This document shows, one piece after another, positions 13,706 to 26,151 of a stretch of DNA of 64,000 bases. Made by a program: the position numbers and the translations under genes. Below the pieces are notes generated by a model that saw only the letters and a list, made by a program, of their open reading frames with translations, had not been told where the DNA came from and ran no database searches. The DNA is from Symsagittifera roscoffensis. Taxonomy: Eukaryota; Xenacoelomorpha; Acoela; Convolutidae. The first letter of the stretch is position 1; the number at the start of each line of letters is the position of its first letter. The stretch lies in NCBI RefSeq assembly GCF_963678635.1, contig NC_087064.1:21500509-21564508 (forward strand). Reading direction: 5' to 3'.

Positions 13706-14263
13706 CCGTGTGTTCCATGAAAGGGGAAATTTCTGTCTTATCTAATGTGACCATGGTGTTTTTCAAGTTCTGCTTGATGTGCTCAGTCTGGGAAAACTTG
13801 AAAATTTACAAGTTTTCTATTCATTCCGTCGCTTTGTGTTAAGTTTAATCGTCTACGTTCATTCTTACACTCTTGAGGCCTAAGATGTAGTAATCTTTCT
13901 ATATTACTTTGATAGGAAAATTCGTGGTCTAGTCGGTTTTTATTTCCGTTTAAGACTTGCGAGCAATGTACTTTCTTTTCGGAAAATGTTGCTGTAAACT
14001 TGCATCCTGTTATTGTTGTTGATCGGGCTTTTGAGTATTGTGTGGCTACTAAGTTTGTTTTTTCTATGGCTTGTGGTTCGGATTCGCATTGTGTGACTTG
14101 ATTTATAGCGTTTTTGTGAAAAGTTTTTTTGATCATTATCTTCACAATCATAGTGTGATACTAACAAATCCTGAGGTCCTGTACGAGGGGATGGATTTGT
14201 ATGTTGTTCGAAAAAAATTAGAAAAAGAATGTGTTGTAACGTAAATATCTTTAAAATATACAT
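13706..14263 (-). pseudogene. env N-terminal fragment, unit 1
   Basis: The fragment begins MYILKIFTLQHILFLIF, a signal-peptide-like start homologous to the env-like ORF at 47239, followed by NPSPRTGPQDLLVSHYDCE. One frameshift occurs near 14120. Homology stops abruptly at about 13706, near env residue 189, where the sequence jumps to the protease-RT linker of pol. That point is the first of three identical rearrangement junctions. Confidence 0.85.
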
Positions 14264-15372
14264 GTGTATGATAATCCGGAGTATGGGTTATAAAATGTGA
14301 TATAACCAATTGTGTTTTTGGTGTATCTATCGTATTTATATATTACTTCAGTTGTTATAAATGGAGGAGGTAGTGATTGAGCTGTTATGTTTGGTGGACT
14401 TAGGGGAAAATGGTGTTGAACAATATTATTAAGTTTGACTGTGATTTCAAATTTTAATTGTAGACTGTTTTGTTGAAGTATTTGAATGTTATGTTCTTGG
14501 ATATCTTCGTGGATATCTTGTCTATATTGTAGTCTATTAAGTGCCCAACTATGGAGTCGGTTACTTTCTTGATGTTATCCAAATAGTGGGGAAGGTGCTA
14601 CGAAAGTAATCCAATCTAATCGAAAAGGGATATTTGACGATGATTGTTCTCGGTATCTAGCGTCGAGGTTGTTTGGAAAATTTAAAGGTAAAAGTGTCGG
14701 TGAGACTTGACTTAATGATGGTGTTGACGGAAGTGAGAGTGTTTCTGGTAAGGATGATAGCGTTGTATCAGAAGAAATATCTATTGGTTCATTTTCTATA
14801 TTCGGTTCACCTTGAGTATATGAGTGTGTTATCCAATATGGTGGTCGTTCTGTGGTGTCTGGGGGATTAAAAGGGTTTTCTCGGAATTGTTGTGGTGTTG
14901 GGGTTGAACCTAGATAGTCTGAGGGTATATTGGAGGTGCTATGTTGTGAAAGAAGTGTGGAAGTTTCTGGTAGTGTACTGCTTGAAAGTTCTGAGGTAGT
15001 TGGTGTTGGTGATTGGGGTATGTTAATATGAACTCTGGGGGTTTGAAAATTTCTATTTCGTCTTGGATGTTTGATTTGTCTATTTACTTCAAATGTATTT
15101 TGATTTTGACTATTATATCTTACTCGATTTAAGTCTTGTTGCAAGGTGGGATATAAGTTATATGTTGGTTCACTTAAAGATGCTTGTCGATGAACTGGTT
15201 CTAATGGTTCGGATAAGCGTGCGTGTCGTTCTTCAAAGGTGTATGGATTATCTTGAAAAGAAATGCGTGTTGATGGTTGGGGATTGTTTGTAGTTGTAGG
15301 TGTTATTGGACTTTCTTGGGATGTAGTTGGTGGGGGCTGGTTTGGTGGTGGTTGATTAGCAATTTTGGAAAA
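14251..15372 (-). pseudogene. Met-less P/S/T-rich ORF homologue, unit 1
   Basis: The frame opens right after a TAG and reads SKIANQPPP, parallel to SKIATQQSQ in the intact copy. It continues through conserved blocks (STRISFQDNPYTFEE, PSDYLGSTPT, ENPFNPP, NNLDARYREQSS) to LFG, where a TAA at 14575-14577 replaces the CAA of the intact copy. Homology resumes in the same frame down to a stop at 14251 that overlaps the env start. The same nonsense change is present in unit 2. Confidence 0.75.
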
Positions 15373-15416
15373 CTATCTGAATTTTTTATTTTACTGGAAA
15401 ATTTGTGTTTATTATA

Positions 15417-15578
15417 TTATTCTTCAAAAAAAAGTTTCAAGAGAATAGTTGCTAGGGCAAAGCTGACTATTCCCTTTTTTATATATTTGCACATTGTCAT
15501 GACGAGGGAGATTAATAATGTGAGGAAAATTATGAATAAAAGAAAAATATCTGTTCGACTGAAAATAGTTCGTATCAT
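15417..15578 (-). CDS. Small membrane ORF 2 homologue, unit 1 (53 aa)
   Basis: An open frame starting MIRT, followed by a hydrophobic segment, a Cys-Lys-Cys-Ile-Lys-Lys motif and a second hydrophobic stretch ending FFEE. It aligns over its whole length with the 62-aa ORF at 45921. It is too short for most gene finders, but three copies in the window keep the same plan (membrane segment, CKCIKK loop, FALAT, membrane segment). Function unknown. Confidence 0.55.
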   Translation of the reverse strand: MIRTIFSRTDIFLLFIIFLTLLISLVMTMCKYIKKGIVSFALATILLKLFFEE

Positions 15579-15645
15579 TTAGATAGATTATACGTATTCG
15601 TACCTGTAGATGGGGTCAAGGATTTGGGAGATTTGAAAATATATT

Positions 15646-15819
15646 TCAAATAGGGAACAGAAAATTTAAAAAATATTGCAAAAAAATTATAGAAATTATT
15701 ATTAGAGATTCAAAAGTATCAAAGAAAAAGTATATCAAAAATTTAAGTAGGTTGAAAAATTTTGTGAAAAGGTTTAGAAGTTTTTGTTTTATGTGATCAA
15801 CTGTAATGGAAAGAAGCAT
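15646..15819 (-). pseudogene. Small hydrophobic ORF 1 homologue, unit 1
   Basis: The start MLLSNTVDHI matches MLFSQTVAQI of the 76-aa ORF at 45694. It keeps the Phe/Ile-rich hydrophobic stretch but stops early, at 57 aa. Past that stop, the next frame still ends in NLSK just before the second small ORF, so the truncation comes from a small indel. Confidence 0.6.
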
Positions 15820-16419
15820 TTAAGAAATGATTCGTTCGTCGAATTTTTTTCAAAGTTTTGAGGCGAAACTCAAGTGTGGTCGGATTATTTATTGATTTTT
15901 TGACAAGTGGGTTGAGTTTTGTCAAAAATTGTTGAGGGCCATTTTTTTGGTGTTCGGGAGGTCTTCATAGTATTGTTTTCTTTTGTTTGATAAATGGGGG
16001 TATCTTTGGAATATTTGTACTTTAGGCCAAATGATCATGGGCCTTTCTTACTTTAGGCTAATTTGCCGTTTTTGGTTGGGGGACTTTTGAGGTCTGAATT
16101 AGGCAAAATATTGTTGATTTTTGCATAATCTGGTAGGGGAGGGTTATAATATTGAAGTAGTGTTTTTTTAGTTGTCAAGTTTTAGTAAGTTGCTTATTTT
16201 TGACCTGGAGGTTGTAAAATTATAGTTATAGATATGCCTGGAGATTAATTTCTATCGGCTAAATAAGTTTGTGTTAGAGATAAAAAGGTGACAATTTGAA
16301 CGTTTACTATTGGCTAGAATTGATCGAGTTTATTTTCAGCTTGTTTTTACAAAAAAAATTTGAAGGTCTAAAGTGATCAAAAAGAATGTTTGCTGTAATC
16401 TTAATTATTAAAGTTGTTT

Positions 16420-19400
16420 CTAAAATTCAACTTTCTTTAATATTTTAGACTCTGGGATGAATGTTTTATAGCTTTTCCGTGGTTGAATTCTAAGACGTGA
16501 TGATTCTCTATGTTCGAATTTGTGTTGTTGATCCTGTGGTAAAATTTATTCTGTTAGTTTTCTATTTTTTTTTCTTTTTGAGGTATTTTTGGTTCTGGTG
16601 TGTTTGATCTTTGAGGGTCAATGTTTTGCTGTTGAAATGTTTTTGTATTTTTTGTGGTATTAACGTTTTGATTTTGTTCTATTTGTGGGTTATTTTGAAC
16701 GGTGTGTAAACCTGTGAAAGAATATAATTGAGTTATTTTGCGGAGTGCGTATTCTTTTGGGTAATAAGGTAATAAGTTGTTACGGTGTTGAACGATTTCT
16801 TTTTTATTTAAATCAGTAATCTTGTATGTTACTTCAGTTGGTTTATCAATTATTTGGTAGGGTTCTTTTCAAAGTGGTTGTAATTTTTTGGAGATTCCTT
16901 TTTGTGTATTAAATTTAGGTATTAAAACAATTGTTCCTTTTTTTAAGTCTGTGGCTGGCATGAAGCGTGAATTAATTTGGTTGTTTATATTTTGTCTTTG
17001 TAACAATTTCTGTGTCACTTTTCTACTTTTTGGTAGATTTCATTGTGTTTTTTATCTCTTTTTAAAATTCATTCGGTATGTGTACCGGAAGCTAATTTCA
17101 AAAAATGTGGATTATGAAAGTGATCTTCATCATGTGTGTGTAAGGGTGGGTTATAACAAATTGAATCTTTGTTTGGTTGACAATAACCTTGTGCGTATGA
17201 GCGTTTGCTGTAAACATGATTGGTTTTCGTGGCTTTTGATTAAAAACCATTTCGTATGGTGACATTCCTAAAGTTGTTGTGATTTGTGAATTATAGGATA
17301 ATGGGAATAATTTTACATCTGTTGACCAGTCAGTTTATTGTGTATCATTTCCATTAATGATGCATCTAAGATATTCTTGTAGTGAACGATTCATACCTTC
17401 GACTAATCCATTTGTCCAAGGTGCATGAGATGTACGTGGTTTTTGTTTAATATTATACAGGTGGCATAATGTGATGATTTCGTTGTTAATGAATTCGGTT
17501 GCATTATCTGTGACTAGTACTTCTGGTAGTCCGAATTTAGCTATCCAATGTTCGTAAAGTGTTGTGTATGCGTAATAAGCATTACAATGTGGTACTGGGT
17601 TGAGTGCTATGTAGTGTGTAAACGCATTAACAATTACCATAATATAAGAATTTCCTTCGGAGGATGGTGAAATTGGTCCTTTTGTGTCGAATGAAATTCT
17701 ATGATTGAAATATAGACTTTGTCCTTTTAAATCTTGTTTTGTTGCTATTTGCTTTTGATTGGGATAAGGTTTGTTTAATTGACATATCATGCAATCGTTG
17801 CATAGTACTTTAATCCAAATTGGTGCATTTGGGAAGTAAAAATTTTGTGTAAAATTTGAATAAGTCTTTTCTGATCCTGAGTTCCCTTTGTATTTTGTGT
17901 ATGGGATATGTTAAATGCTATCAGCATCATGCTGAGGGGGAGACAGGGTAATTTAAAATCGGGTGTTTGATATTATAAAAAGTCTGTAATTTCATTAATA
18001 GTTGTAATATTAGTTTTTCTAAAGTATCTGAGGAGTGTTTTAATTCCTAATGTTGTTGTATCAGCTTTTGTTGGTTTCGTTTTACACTTGTGCCATGATT
18101 TGAGTTGTCGAATTACGGGATCAAGGTTTTGATATTTTTGTAATAACTGTAGTGTAATTTTTTCTATTGGTGGTAGAAAAATATTTTCAACTTCTAATTT
18201 TGATAAAGGAATTGTGTCGTGTGGGTCATGGAGATCGAACACTTGACTTATTGTGTATTTTGAATCATTTATTGATGGTCCTGATAAAATTATTTCGTCA
18301 GTTAAATTTTCTTTTTCTATCAATGGAAAGGTGTGTTTTTTGTGTGGTTGTTGTTTGATTGTTTTTTTGATGAGTATTATTTTTTTATCCAATGTGAATA
18401 AGGAATTGGTTTGAATGTGGATGTTCCTATTAGATCTACTTCATAGTGATTATTTTGAAAATCTAAACAGAGTGGGAAATGTTGTAAGTTATTTATTTGT
18501 GACTGATCTATATCAGTTTTTACTGCTTATTTGCCTTCTAATCTTGGTGATGTTTCATTTTTTGCATGATAGAATTTAGTATTTTGTGGTATTTCAACTG
18601 TAGTTTTTCGTGTAAGTAGTTCAAGTGGTGTAATTCTACTTAATGTATCTGGTTGTGCAAGATTTTTTCCTGCCGTCCAAACTATATGTAACTTGGGAAT
18701 TTCATTAAAATTAATTGAAATCTGTAAACTCTATGGTTTGGGTTTGATTTCTGTGTAAAAAGAAATATTATAGGTTTATGATCTGTAAATAGAACTGTTG
18801 GATGTTTTGATCCAAGTATTAGAAATTCATATTCGGTAATTCATATTCATAATATTTGTGTATATTATAGCTGTGCATTCTCTCATGAGAGTAGAGAGTC
18901 GTAGTTCAGCTTGTGTAATTAAAAAAGAATTTGCTGATATAAAATTCATTTTGTTTGTTCCACTGTGTGATTGTAGCAATGCTGCGCCGATGCCAAAACT
19001 TGAAGCATCGCAAATTGCGTAAAATGGTTGATTTGGATCTGGGATTGTGTTTGATATTCATTCTCTTAACAATTTTTTAATTTCTTCGAATCTTGTTTGA
19101 TGTTCGGTAGTTTATTCGAAGTTATTTTGCTGTCTAAGGATGTTATAGAAAGGTCTTAAGTATAATTGCATTTTGTATACATATTTACTTAAGAAATTTA
19201 ACATTCCAAGGAATTCTTGGATTTTCTTTTTATTTGTGGGTGGTTGAAATTTCTGAATTGCCTGTATCCGTGATTTCAATGGAGTTATAGTGTTTCTTTT
19301 GATAATGTGGCCAAGAAATTTAACGCGTGTTAGGAAAAAATGTGAATTGTCTGGGGCTGCTTTCATGTTTTCATTTTTGAGTATTTGATGATATTGTTCT

Positions 19401-22400
19401 AAAATTATAAACATTTCGTCTTTCGTTTGTGACTGCATGAAAACATCATCTAAGTTTGTGGTTGCATGTTTTTTGAGTATAAGTGGTTTAAAAATTTTAC
19501 TCATAAAAGCTGAAAAAGCTGCTGGTCCTATGGAAGTTCCATAGAATAATCTATTGAACTCGTATTGTTGATTTCCAATAACGAATTGTGTTAATCGTCG
19601 TGATTGTTCATCTAGTGGCATTTGATTGTATGCATTATTCATATCTGCGGTTGTGAAATGTTTACCATTTATTTTTGTTAGAATTACTTGAATAGGTTCA
19701 ATGGGCAATTACATTTAGATTCATCAATTAGTGAATTGAGGTATCTAGCATCTAGAACGATTTTTAGTGATTCTCCTTTAGCTAAGATGATAACTGGGTT
19801 GATAAAGGTGTTACCTTTTGGTTGTTCTTCTTTGTTTACTGGTGATACAATTTCATATTGTTCTAAAATGTCAAGTAGTCTGTTTACTTTGTCTTGTAAA
19901 TGTATCGGTACTTTACTTGCTCTTTGCTTTTTGAAAACTGCGTCAGGTTTTAAAGGTAAATGTAGTGGTGAACTAATTTTTCCAACATCGAATTTTGATG
20001 TTGCATAAACTATTGGAAATTTTAATAATAGTTCGGCTAATTTATCGAATTCTTTTTGTGTTATTTGAGAATGTTGAAAATTAAACATTGTTAGAAACTT
20101 TTGTTTTTCGTTCTTATAATGTGATATTTTAAACGTTGGTTTAAAACATGGTGTTTTTGTGAAATAGTCAGTGTTTTTTTTTATTGCTTATTATGTTGTT
20201 TATTGATAACTCTTCATCAAGAATTGTGGATTGACATATATCTATTAATTGTACTCGATATTATTGACTCGATATGCTACTTCATTTGTGGGTGAAGTTG
20301 TAGCATTGGTTTCGCAGTATCCTAAGAGTCCTGAGGGTAGTGTTATCTGGTATGGTGAATTGTTATGTACGTGTAATGAATTAATATCTGAATTTGAATG
20401 TTTCATATATTTTATGGATGAAATTGTGATTCGGAAAAATTTATGGATGGATTCAAATTCAAGGTTTGACATAAGGAGATGTTTTTGTTTTGGTCTTTAT
20501 CGTACTGGTGGACTTGTTTGATTGAAAAGTTGTGTACATTTCCTGAAAGTGTTTTCAGGTAATTTCGTTCCTGATTGTAAATAGGATAAAATTTGGAGAA
20601 AAATCGTGGTTGTTTTTTTAATCTTTGAAAGAATGTTAAGAATGTATTTTTGGGTTTGTGTATTTATCTTTTATATGAAGTTTGCTTTTTAAAATGTTTA
20701 TTGTGGGAATATACTTAGTTATAAATCGTATGCCAATGATATTGTGTTTGATGTCTGTAATGTGAAATGTTTGTTTAAATGGTTTATTTATTATTTTATT
20801 CTGTTATATAGTTCTAGTGAGAACAAGGAAAAGTTGGATTTTTCCGTAATTTTTATAGGTGTTAGGATTGGGTGTAACGATTTGATTTCATTCCAAGTAG
20901 GGATGTTAATAATATTTGATTCTGCTCCTGAATCAATTAAAAAATCTATTTCAAGATCGGGTGGTTGAAATACTTTACTTTTTGGGTTTTCTAAGAGAAA
21001 TGGGATTGTCCAAAGTTTTTCTCTTGGCTGTTCTTTTTGTATATTTTGGTAAATGTGATTTGTTTTTGGGCGTTGTTTTTCGTTATGGACTACTGTATTT
21101 ATTTCATTTACATTTTGTTCAACTGATACATCGTTTCTTATGGGTCTAGTATAGTAGTCTTGAAGAAGTTCAGATTGATTTTCGTAAATGTGCGAACTAA
21201 AGGTTTGTTCGTATACAATGGGTTCGTAGTCGTTTTCGACTGTGATCATATTAACTGAGATAGCGTTATTTGTATCACTTTCGCTGTCTGTTGATTCACA
21301 ATTAATGTGGTTTAATTTCAATTCGGTACTTTCTGTGTTGTCAATACCAGGGGGATCTGAAGTTGTTTCTTCAGTTGCTTGTGCCTGATTAATTTGTCGC
21401 TGATGTTTCGGTTTGTTAATTCTGTATTTTTGTTGGGAATCAGGGTAACGATTGTTGTTTCTATAAGGGGATTGAGAATAATTTCTTTGATTGTTATAAT
21501 TGGGATTTCTATTTTGTGAGTTGTTTCGTGACCTATTATAGTAATTGCTATTGTTTCTTGATAATTAGATCTGTTGTAGGAATTGTTTTTTGATCTATTG
21601 TTTTGGTAACGTTAATTTTTGTTGTTTGAATAACTTCTATTTCTGTTATTTGAGTAGTTTCTATTTCTATTGTATAATGAATTACGTGATCTATCGTTTG
21701 AATAGTATCAATTCTCAGAATTTGAATGAGAACTGGTATCAAAAAATTCTGTTCTGTTTGAGTTTGATCGTGAATAGTTGTTTCTATACAGGTTATTTTG
21801 GTTATATGATCGACTATATCTATTTTGTGAGAAATTTCGTGAATTTCGTTGTTCTGGTGATCTACCTCTATAACTAGAGTTATAGGGTGATTGGTTTCTT
21901 GAGTAATTTGAATTATTTGGGAGTGGTTTACCACAGCTGTTATTACTATGTATATTTTTGTTTGGTAATTTTTGATCCTTTTTCATGTATTGATAGAATG
22001 ATTTATTTGGTTCTTTGTACTTTTGCGGTTTATTTTGTCTACCGTCGGCAATGCTGTGTCCGTATCTTTGGCAATAATTTCAGTAATTTTTTCAGTTAGG
22101 TCTACGTCTGAATCATGTATGTTGTTTACATGCGTAGTATTTGTTTCGATTCTATTAACGTATTGTAGTTTGAGATTTTCTGTTTCTTCAAGTTTCATTG
22201 TGATTTCTGCTTGTTCTAATTTGTCAACTAGTTTCCTAAAATCTAAATCTGGTTCTCAAATTGATGAGGGATGTGATGCTCTCTTTTTAATAGCTATTTT
22301 TCTTAATTGGGGTGTTAGAGTCATCATTAAAATTTCTGTCAATTTCGTGTTTTTATAATCATGAGTGTTCAGTGAATATGCTTTCCGAACTAGTGTTTCG

Positions 22401-24405
22401 ATTCTAACTGCCAATTGTTTAATTGTTTCAATTGGTAGTCTACGAATTTCGTTACATAAAACTCTTTGATGTTGTTTATTTCTTTCAGAATCAAATATTT
22501 TTGAAAATTCTTGTGTAATTCATTTCCAATCTGTTTTTATGTCTATTGGTAAAATCAAGTGTTGTTTGGATTAACGCTGTGCGAATCCAATTTTGATGGA
22601 GTGGTGTAATATTTGGTTCAGGTCCGATATTTAAAATTAAATTTGCTGTGACTGCGTTTAAATAGCCTTCTACAGAATATTCAGGGTCTGTGCCTGTAAA
22701 TACCATCAGTCGTTTATTTGATGTTATTGATGATCCACTCATGAGGTTTCGCTTCATAGTCATCTGTAGTGATTCTGCGGCATTTTTATCATTTGTGAAA
22801 AACTTGTCAGTTGGTTTTTTGTTATTTCATGTTGTTGCAAATAATATGGTAGTGGTATTTCATTTTGCATTTGAGTTGGTTGATAATAGTCAGTATTTGC
22901 TGGGTTTTGTGAGTAAAAATTATTATTTTGAAATGCGTGATTTGGTCTAGGTTGTCGCATATGTTGTTCCCGTGTATATGGTTCAAAAATATCTGGTTGA
23001 TTTACGCGATAAGAGTGGAGTCTTTGGTTTTGAAAATTTTATTGATGGTTTTGGTCCTGAAAAATGTCATCAGCTGATGATAGACAATTAGGTGTATAGT
23101 AAGGTGTTTTTTGTTTATTTTTGGTATGGTTGTTTATTTTTATTCTGTTAAAAAAATGGATAGGTTTCACTTGGGTCTGTTGGATTTCGTGGGTTATCAT
23201 TAAAATTTACGGAATTTGATGTTTGTGAAAATGAACGATTATGCGGGTTTGTACGAGGAGGTTTAGATGTTTGTGATCTATTTACGTAGTTATAATTGTG
23301 TTCTGCAAATTTACTTGTGGTGAATATTCTTTGTTTTTGTGGTGGTTTCTTCATTGGTCTACATGTTTGGTAATCCATATGTGAATATTTTGGAGCAATC
23401 GAGGGTTTAACCGTAGATTGTAATGTTACTTGAGGTAATATTGAAGTCTTTGGTTTTGGCGTTGAAAGGTTTGGATGTATTGGTGAAATACTTTGCTGTG
23501 TAGTTGTTACAATTGTTTCAACTATTTCTTCATTTATAAAATGTGATGGTGTTTGAATATCTTGTTGTGTAAGATTTCTAGTTCCATTTAAGTTTTTTTG
23601 TTGTACAATTGTTGAATTTAAACTATTATTTTGTCTTCTATCGGGTAAAAATGAATTATAGTTGAAAGGTGTTGCATCTATTGTAAGTGGAAATACCTTT
23701 ACATAGTCTTTGTGAATACAAATTGTTCTGATTGCTTGACTTGAGATGTCATTGGTACTTTGGGGTCTGATATTTTTTCTTGCTTGTGCATTTAAATCAG
23801 TATTATGTGCGAAATAATCAATTATGAGCCATGCTAAGGTTTTTTGTAAATCATGTTTGAAATTTGGTGAAACTTCATTGTTCGAAAAAATTTTCGCGAA
23901 CTGTGTTTAAAAATCCTGAGAATGCGGAAATTTCATATCTGACATTTGTGTGTCTTGATGTTTGAACCGGTGATGTGCTTTCAGTTCCTATATTTGCTAG
24001 TATAGATACAAAACTATATATTAGTGAAAAACATCGTTGGTGAAAATTGAGTTTGCTCTTTGTGAATTTTGGTGTTGTATATTTTTAATGTATTCTGTGA
24101 ATACTTTTGAAAATTCTATGTCGACAACGTCTGTTTGAATAACATGTTTGCTATGACATCTACTTTCTGTGCTGAGTTCTATGGTGTAGATTCCATATGG
24201 TTGTGTTCGGTTACATATTCCTTTTAAATAATGATCGATAATTTGTCTTTTGATTCTGCTTTACATGGGCTAATTCCTTGTTCGAAAACATTTGCAATTA
24301 AGTTCGTACAAAATTGTCTTTGTCCTCTATCTTCAGTGAGTGAATATATAATAAAAGGGAAACAGAGTTTTCGTCTGGACTGTCATCACTTGGACTTTGG
24401 CTCAT
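16420..24405 (-). pseudogene. gag-pol pseudogene, unit 1 of element A
   Basis: This stretch is homologous to the 2740-aa polyprotein of the intact copy. Recognisable pieces in order are: the gag start (24405), the gag core with VFTGTDPEYS (22763-22491), the Arg/Asn/Ser/Tyr-rich tract (about 21990-21430), the protease DSGA (21321-20791 frame), the protease-RT linker (20472-20245), RT (20088-19112), RNase H (about 19100-18500) and integrase (18392-17335). Stops and frameshifts separate the pieces. A deletion removes sequence just after the protease near 20800. The RT active-site Tyr-Leu-Asp-Asp motif is changed to Asn-Leu-Asp-Asp. The integrase DNG glycine is changed to Ala. Not functional. Confidence 0.9.
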
Positions 24406-24846
24406 TTCTTCGTTTTATAACCGTCAGTGCGTAATGTTCAATGTGTCTGATTGGTTGATTCCAATTGTATATACGCACTGGTTTATTTTTGTATATCTTT
24501 TTTATTCTTCTTTTTCCTTGTTTTGATGAATGTGATGTGGCCTCTGAATCGGAAAAATATAATTGCTTGTGAACTCGGTAGTTTCTATTTATTGTGTCTT
24601 TGAGTTTGCAAAGTGCATCTAAATTGCTGACTGCTGATTCAGAGACTGCGTTTCTACGCTTTGAAAATTTTTTTCGTGTAATTTGTCTTTTTTTATTTAA
24701 ATTTTTCTTTTTATTGATTGACGTTTTGTGCAAATATATCTGATTGTTTGTTTGTGCGGTGTAATTACAAGATCGTATGCTTCGTTATTTATTTCACAAT
24801 TGTGTAGTACGATTGTTTGTTTATTTCCTAATTTGTTCAGTGACAT
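24386..24846 (-). pseudogene. Broken homologue of the pre-gag basic ORF
   Basis: The frame opens at 24846 with MSLNKLGNKQTIVLHNCEIN, matching the 155-aa ORF of the intact copy, and reaches a stop after KRKI. The rest continues in another frame (24386-24733) with the conserved serine/acidic patch (YFSDSE), the basic patch GKRRIKK and YNWNQPIRHI. The end overlaps the gag start (24405) by 20 bases, as in the intact copy. One frameshift breaks it. Confidence 0.75.
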
Positions 24847-25364
24847 AAGGTTTAGGATGAAGGGTGCAAGATTGTTATTAGTGATTTTAATATCCTAGAC
24901 TGTTAGTCCTTACGATTTATGGTTAGCCTAACTTGGGTCTTTTAAGTAGGGTTGGAGAGAAAAGTAAATATCGATTCCGAAGAATGATTGTTACTTTCTT
25001 GTGGCTATTCTAAGTTAAGGTGTTAACTTACTTAATCTTACTTAGGGGTAGTGATTGTGTTCAAGGGTGGGAGAATAGTAAATCGATCCACAAGGTTCAG
25101 GTATAATTAGAACACAGGTAGTTCGTTAGATACTATTTTAATACTTGCTAAGATTTAAGATTTAGCCTGGGTCAGGTAAGAGGGGGGATTAAGTGAAGGA
25201 TGAAATAACCGAAGTTCTTCACTTTTTAGCTTAATTTGAATGGTTAGTGTGACTGAAAAACTTCTATTAGTCCTGGGTCTTTGAAAGGGTTGGGTAGTGA
25301 ATCGACGTTTGAGTTCGTTAGAAACTTTGTTTATTGGTTGGGGGAGAACAAAAGTGTTCTATTT

Positions 25365-25465
25365 GATCCAAAGATAGGCCTTCATGATCAGGTTATAATT
25401 TTTTATGGTATAAAATGGATTTAAATTAATTATTTAATGGAGATCCAAGGAAAGCCTTGATGATC
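25365..25465 (-). other. Twin hairpins in element A leader
   Basis: Two short inverted repeats, each bounded by GATC and containing a CCAAGG/CCTTGG-like stem, lie at 25365-25389 and 25442-25465. The same pair occurs in the intact element at 35827-35851 and 35887-35911. The second hairpin (GATCCAAGGAAAGCCTTGAT) keeps its stem; the first has drifted. Confidence 0.55.
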
Positions 25466-25718
25466 TAGTTTTAAGATTGAACAAGTTGAAATGAAATAGA
25501 GGTAAAAATATGGATAAGCCTTTAAGTTTATCTGATAGAAAAAATTAGTATTTGATGATATTAATGGTTTAATGATTGCTGTTATGTTTAGGTGATGAAG
25601 CTGGGGATGCCAGGATGATTTATATATACTAACAATTTATGATCATGTCAACTAATTTTTATTTTTTATTCTCAATAATATATTTTTCAGATATCCTTTT
25701 TAAAACTTTACTGCAGAT

Positions 25719-26057
25719 TTAAAGGAAACGATTTGAGGTGTTTTTATAAATCGTTACGTTATTGTACAATAGTAAATAGAATTTAGCGCCTGTAATAATC
25801 ATTGAAGATTTTTCTTCAAGTTTTTTATGTTTGCAAATGAAATCTAAATTCCTCGCTAGTAAAATTCTAAATATAAAAGTTTGGTCCGGCTTTTGCCGTA
25901 CGACCATGAAACTTAATGGTAAGTTTCTTCGTAGTCGTAGATCGTCTCTTGTCCGAGTCCTTCTTCCAATGCCTGGTAGTTCTAGTATTGTGCGGAATAG
26001 CGGTTCTGATCTTTTGAGCCGTAGAGACATTTCAACTAGATTATTATCATGTAACAC
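25719..26057 (-). CDS. ORF-L homologue in element A leader (112 aa, open)
   Basis: This open frame starts MLHDNNLVEMSLRLKRSEP and aligns residue by residue with the 77-aa ORF in the leader of the intact element (35264-35497) up to the NLDF stretch. Between the two copies many differences fall on third codon positions, which points to past selection for protein. After NLDF a single missing base relative to the intact copy shifts the frame, so this version reads on to 112 aa through a conserved ACAG/GCGCTAAA site. It is rich in Arg, Leu and Ile, with no signal peptide or membrane segment that I can see. Its position, upstream of gag in the 5' leader, is unusual for an LTR element. No known family recognised. 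Confidence 0.65.
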   Translation of the reverse strand: MLHDNNLVEMSLRLKRSEPLFRTILELPGIGRRTRTRDDLRLRRNLPLSFMVVRQKPDQTFIFRILLARNLDFICKHKKLEEKSSMIITGAKFYLLLYNNVTIYKNTSNRFL

Positions 26058-26130
26058 TTTTGAAAAAGTTTTTGTCTAACTCTAACCTATCTGTTAGTTC
26101 TAAGCTAATTTGTTTTTTAAGGTCTTGATT

Positions 26131-26149
26131 GAGACTTATGGTCGCACCA
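26131..26149 (-). promoter_or_regulatory. Primer-binding site of element A
   Basis: Two bases inside the LTR, the minus strand reads TGGTGCGACCATAAGTCTC, identical over 19 bases to the site at 35178-35196 although the flanks differ. It begins TGG, as expected for pairing with the CCA end of a tRNA. The implied tRNA acceptor 5' strand would start GCGACCA. I could not name that tRNA. Confidence 0.8.
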
Positions 26150-26151
26150 GA

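Larger units (their letters stand above)
6690..20800 (-). repeat. Tandem duplication of ~7 kb (pol linker to env N-terminus)
   Basis: The block 13706-20800 and the block 6690-13705 carry the same order: protease-RT linker, RT, RNase H, integrase, small ORFs, Met-less ORF, env N-terminus. They are nearly identical over long runs and share private changes, such as the nonsense codon at 14575 and 7557. The junction reads from env (GGAACACACGGAA) straight into pol (GAATAAAATAATAAATAAAC), with GAA common to both sides. Confidence 0.9.
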
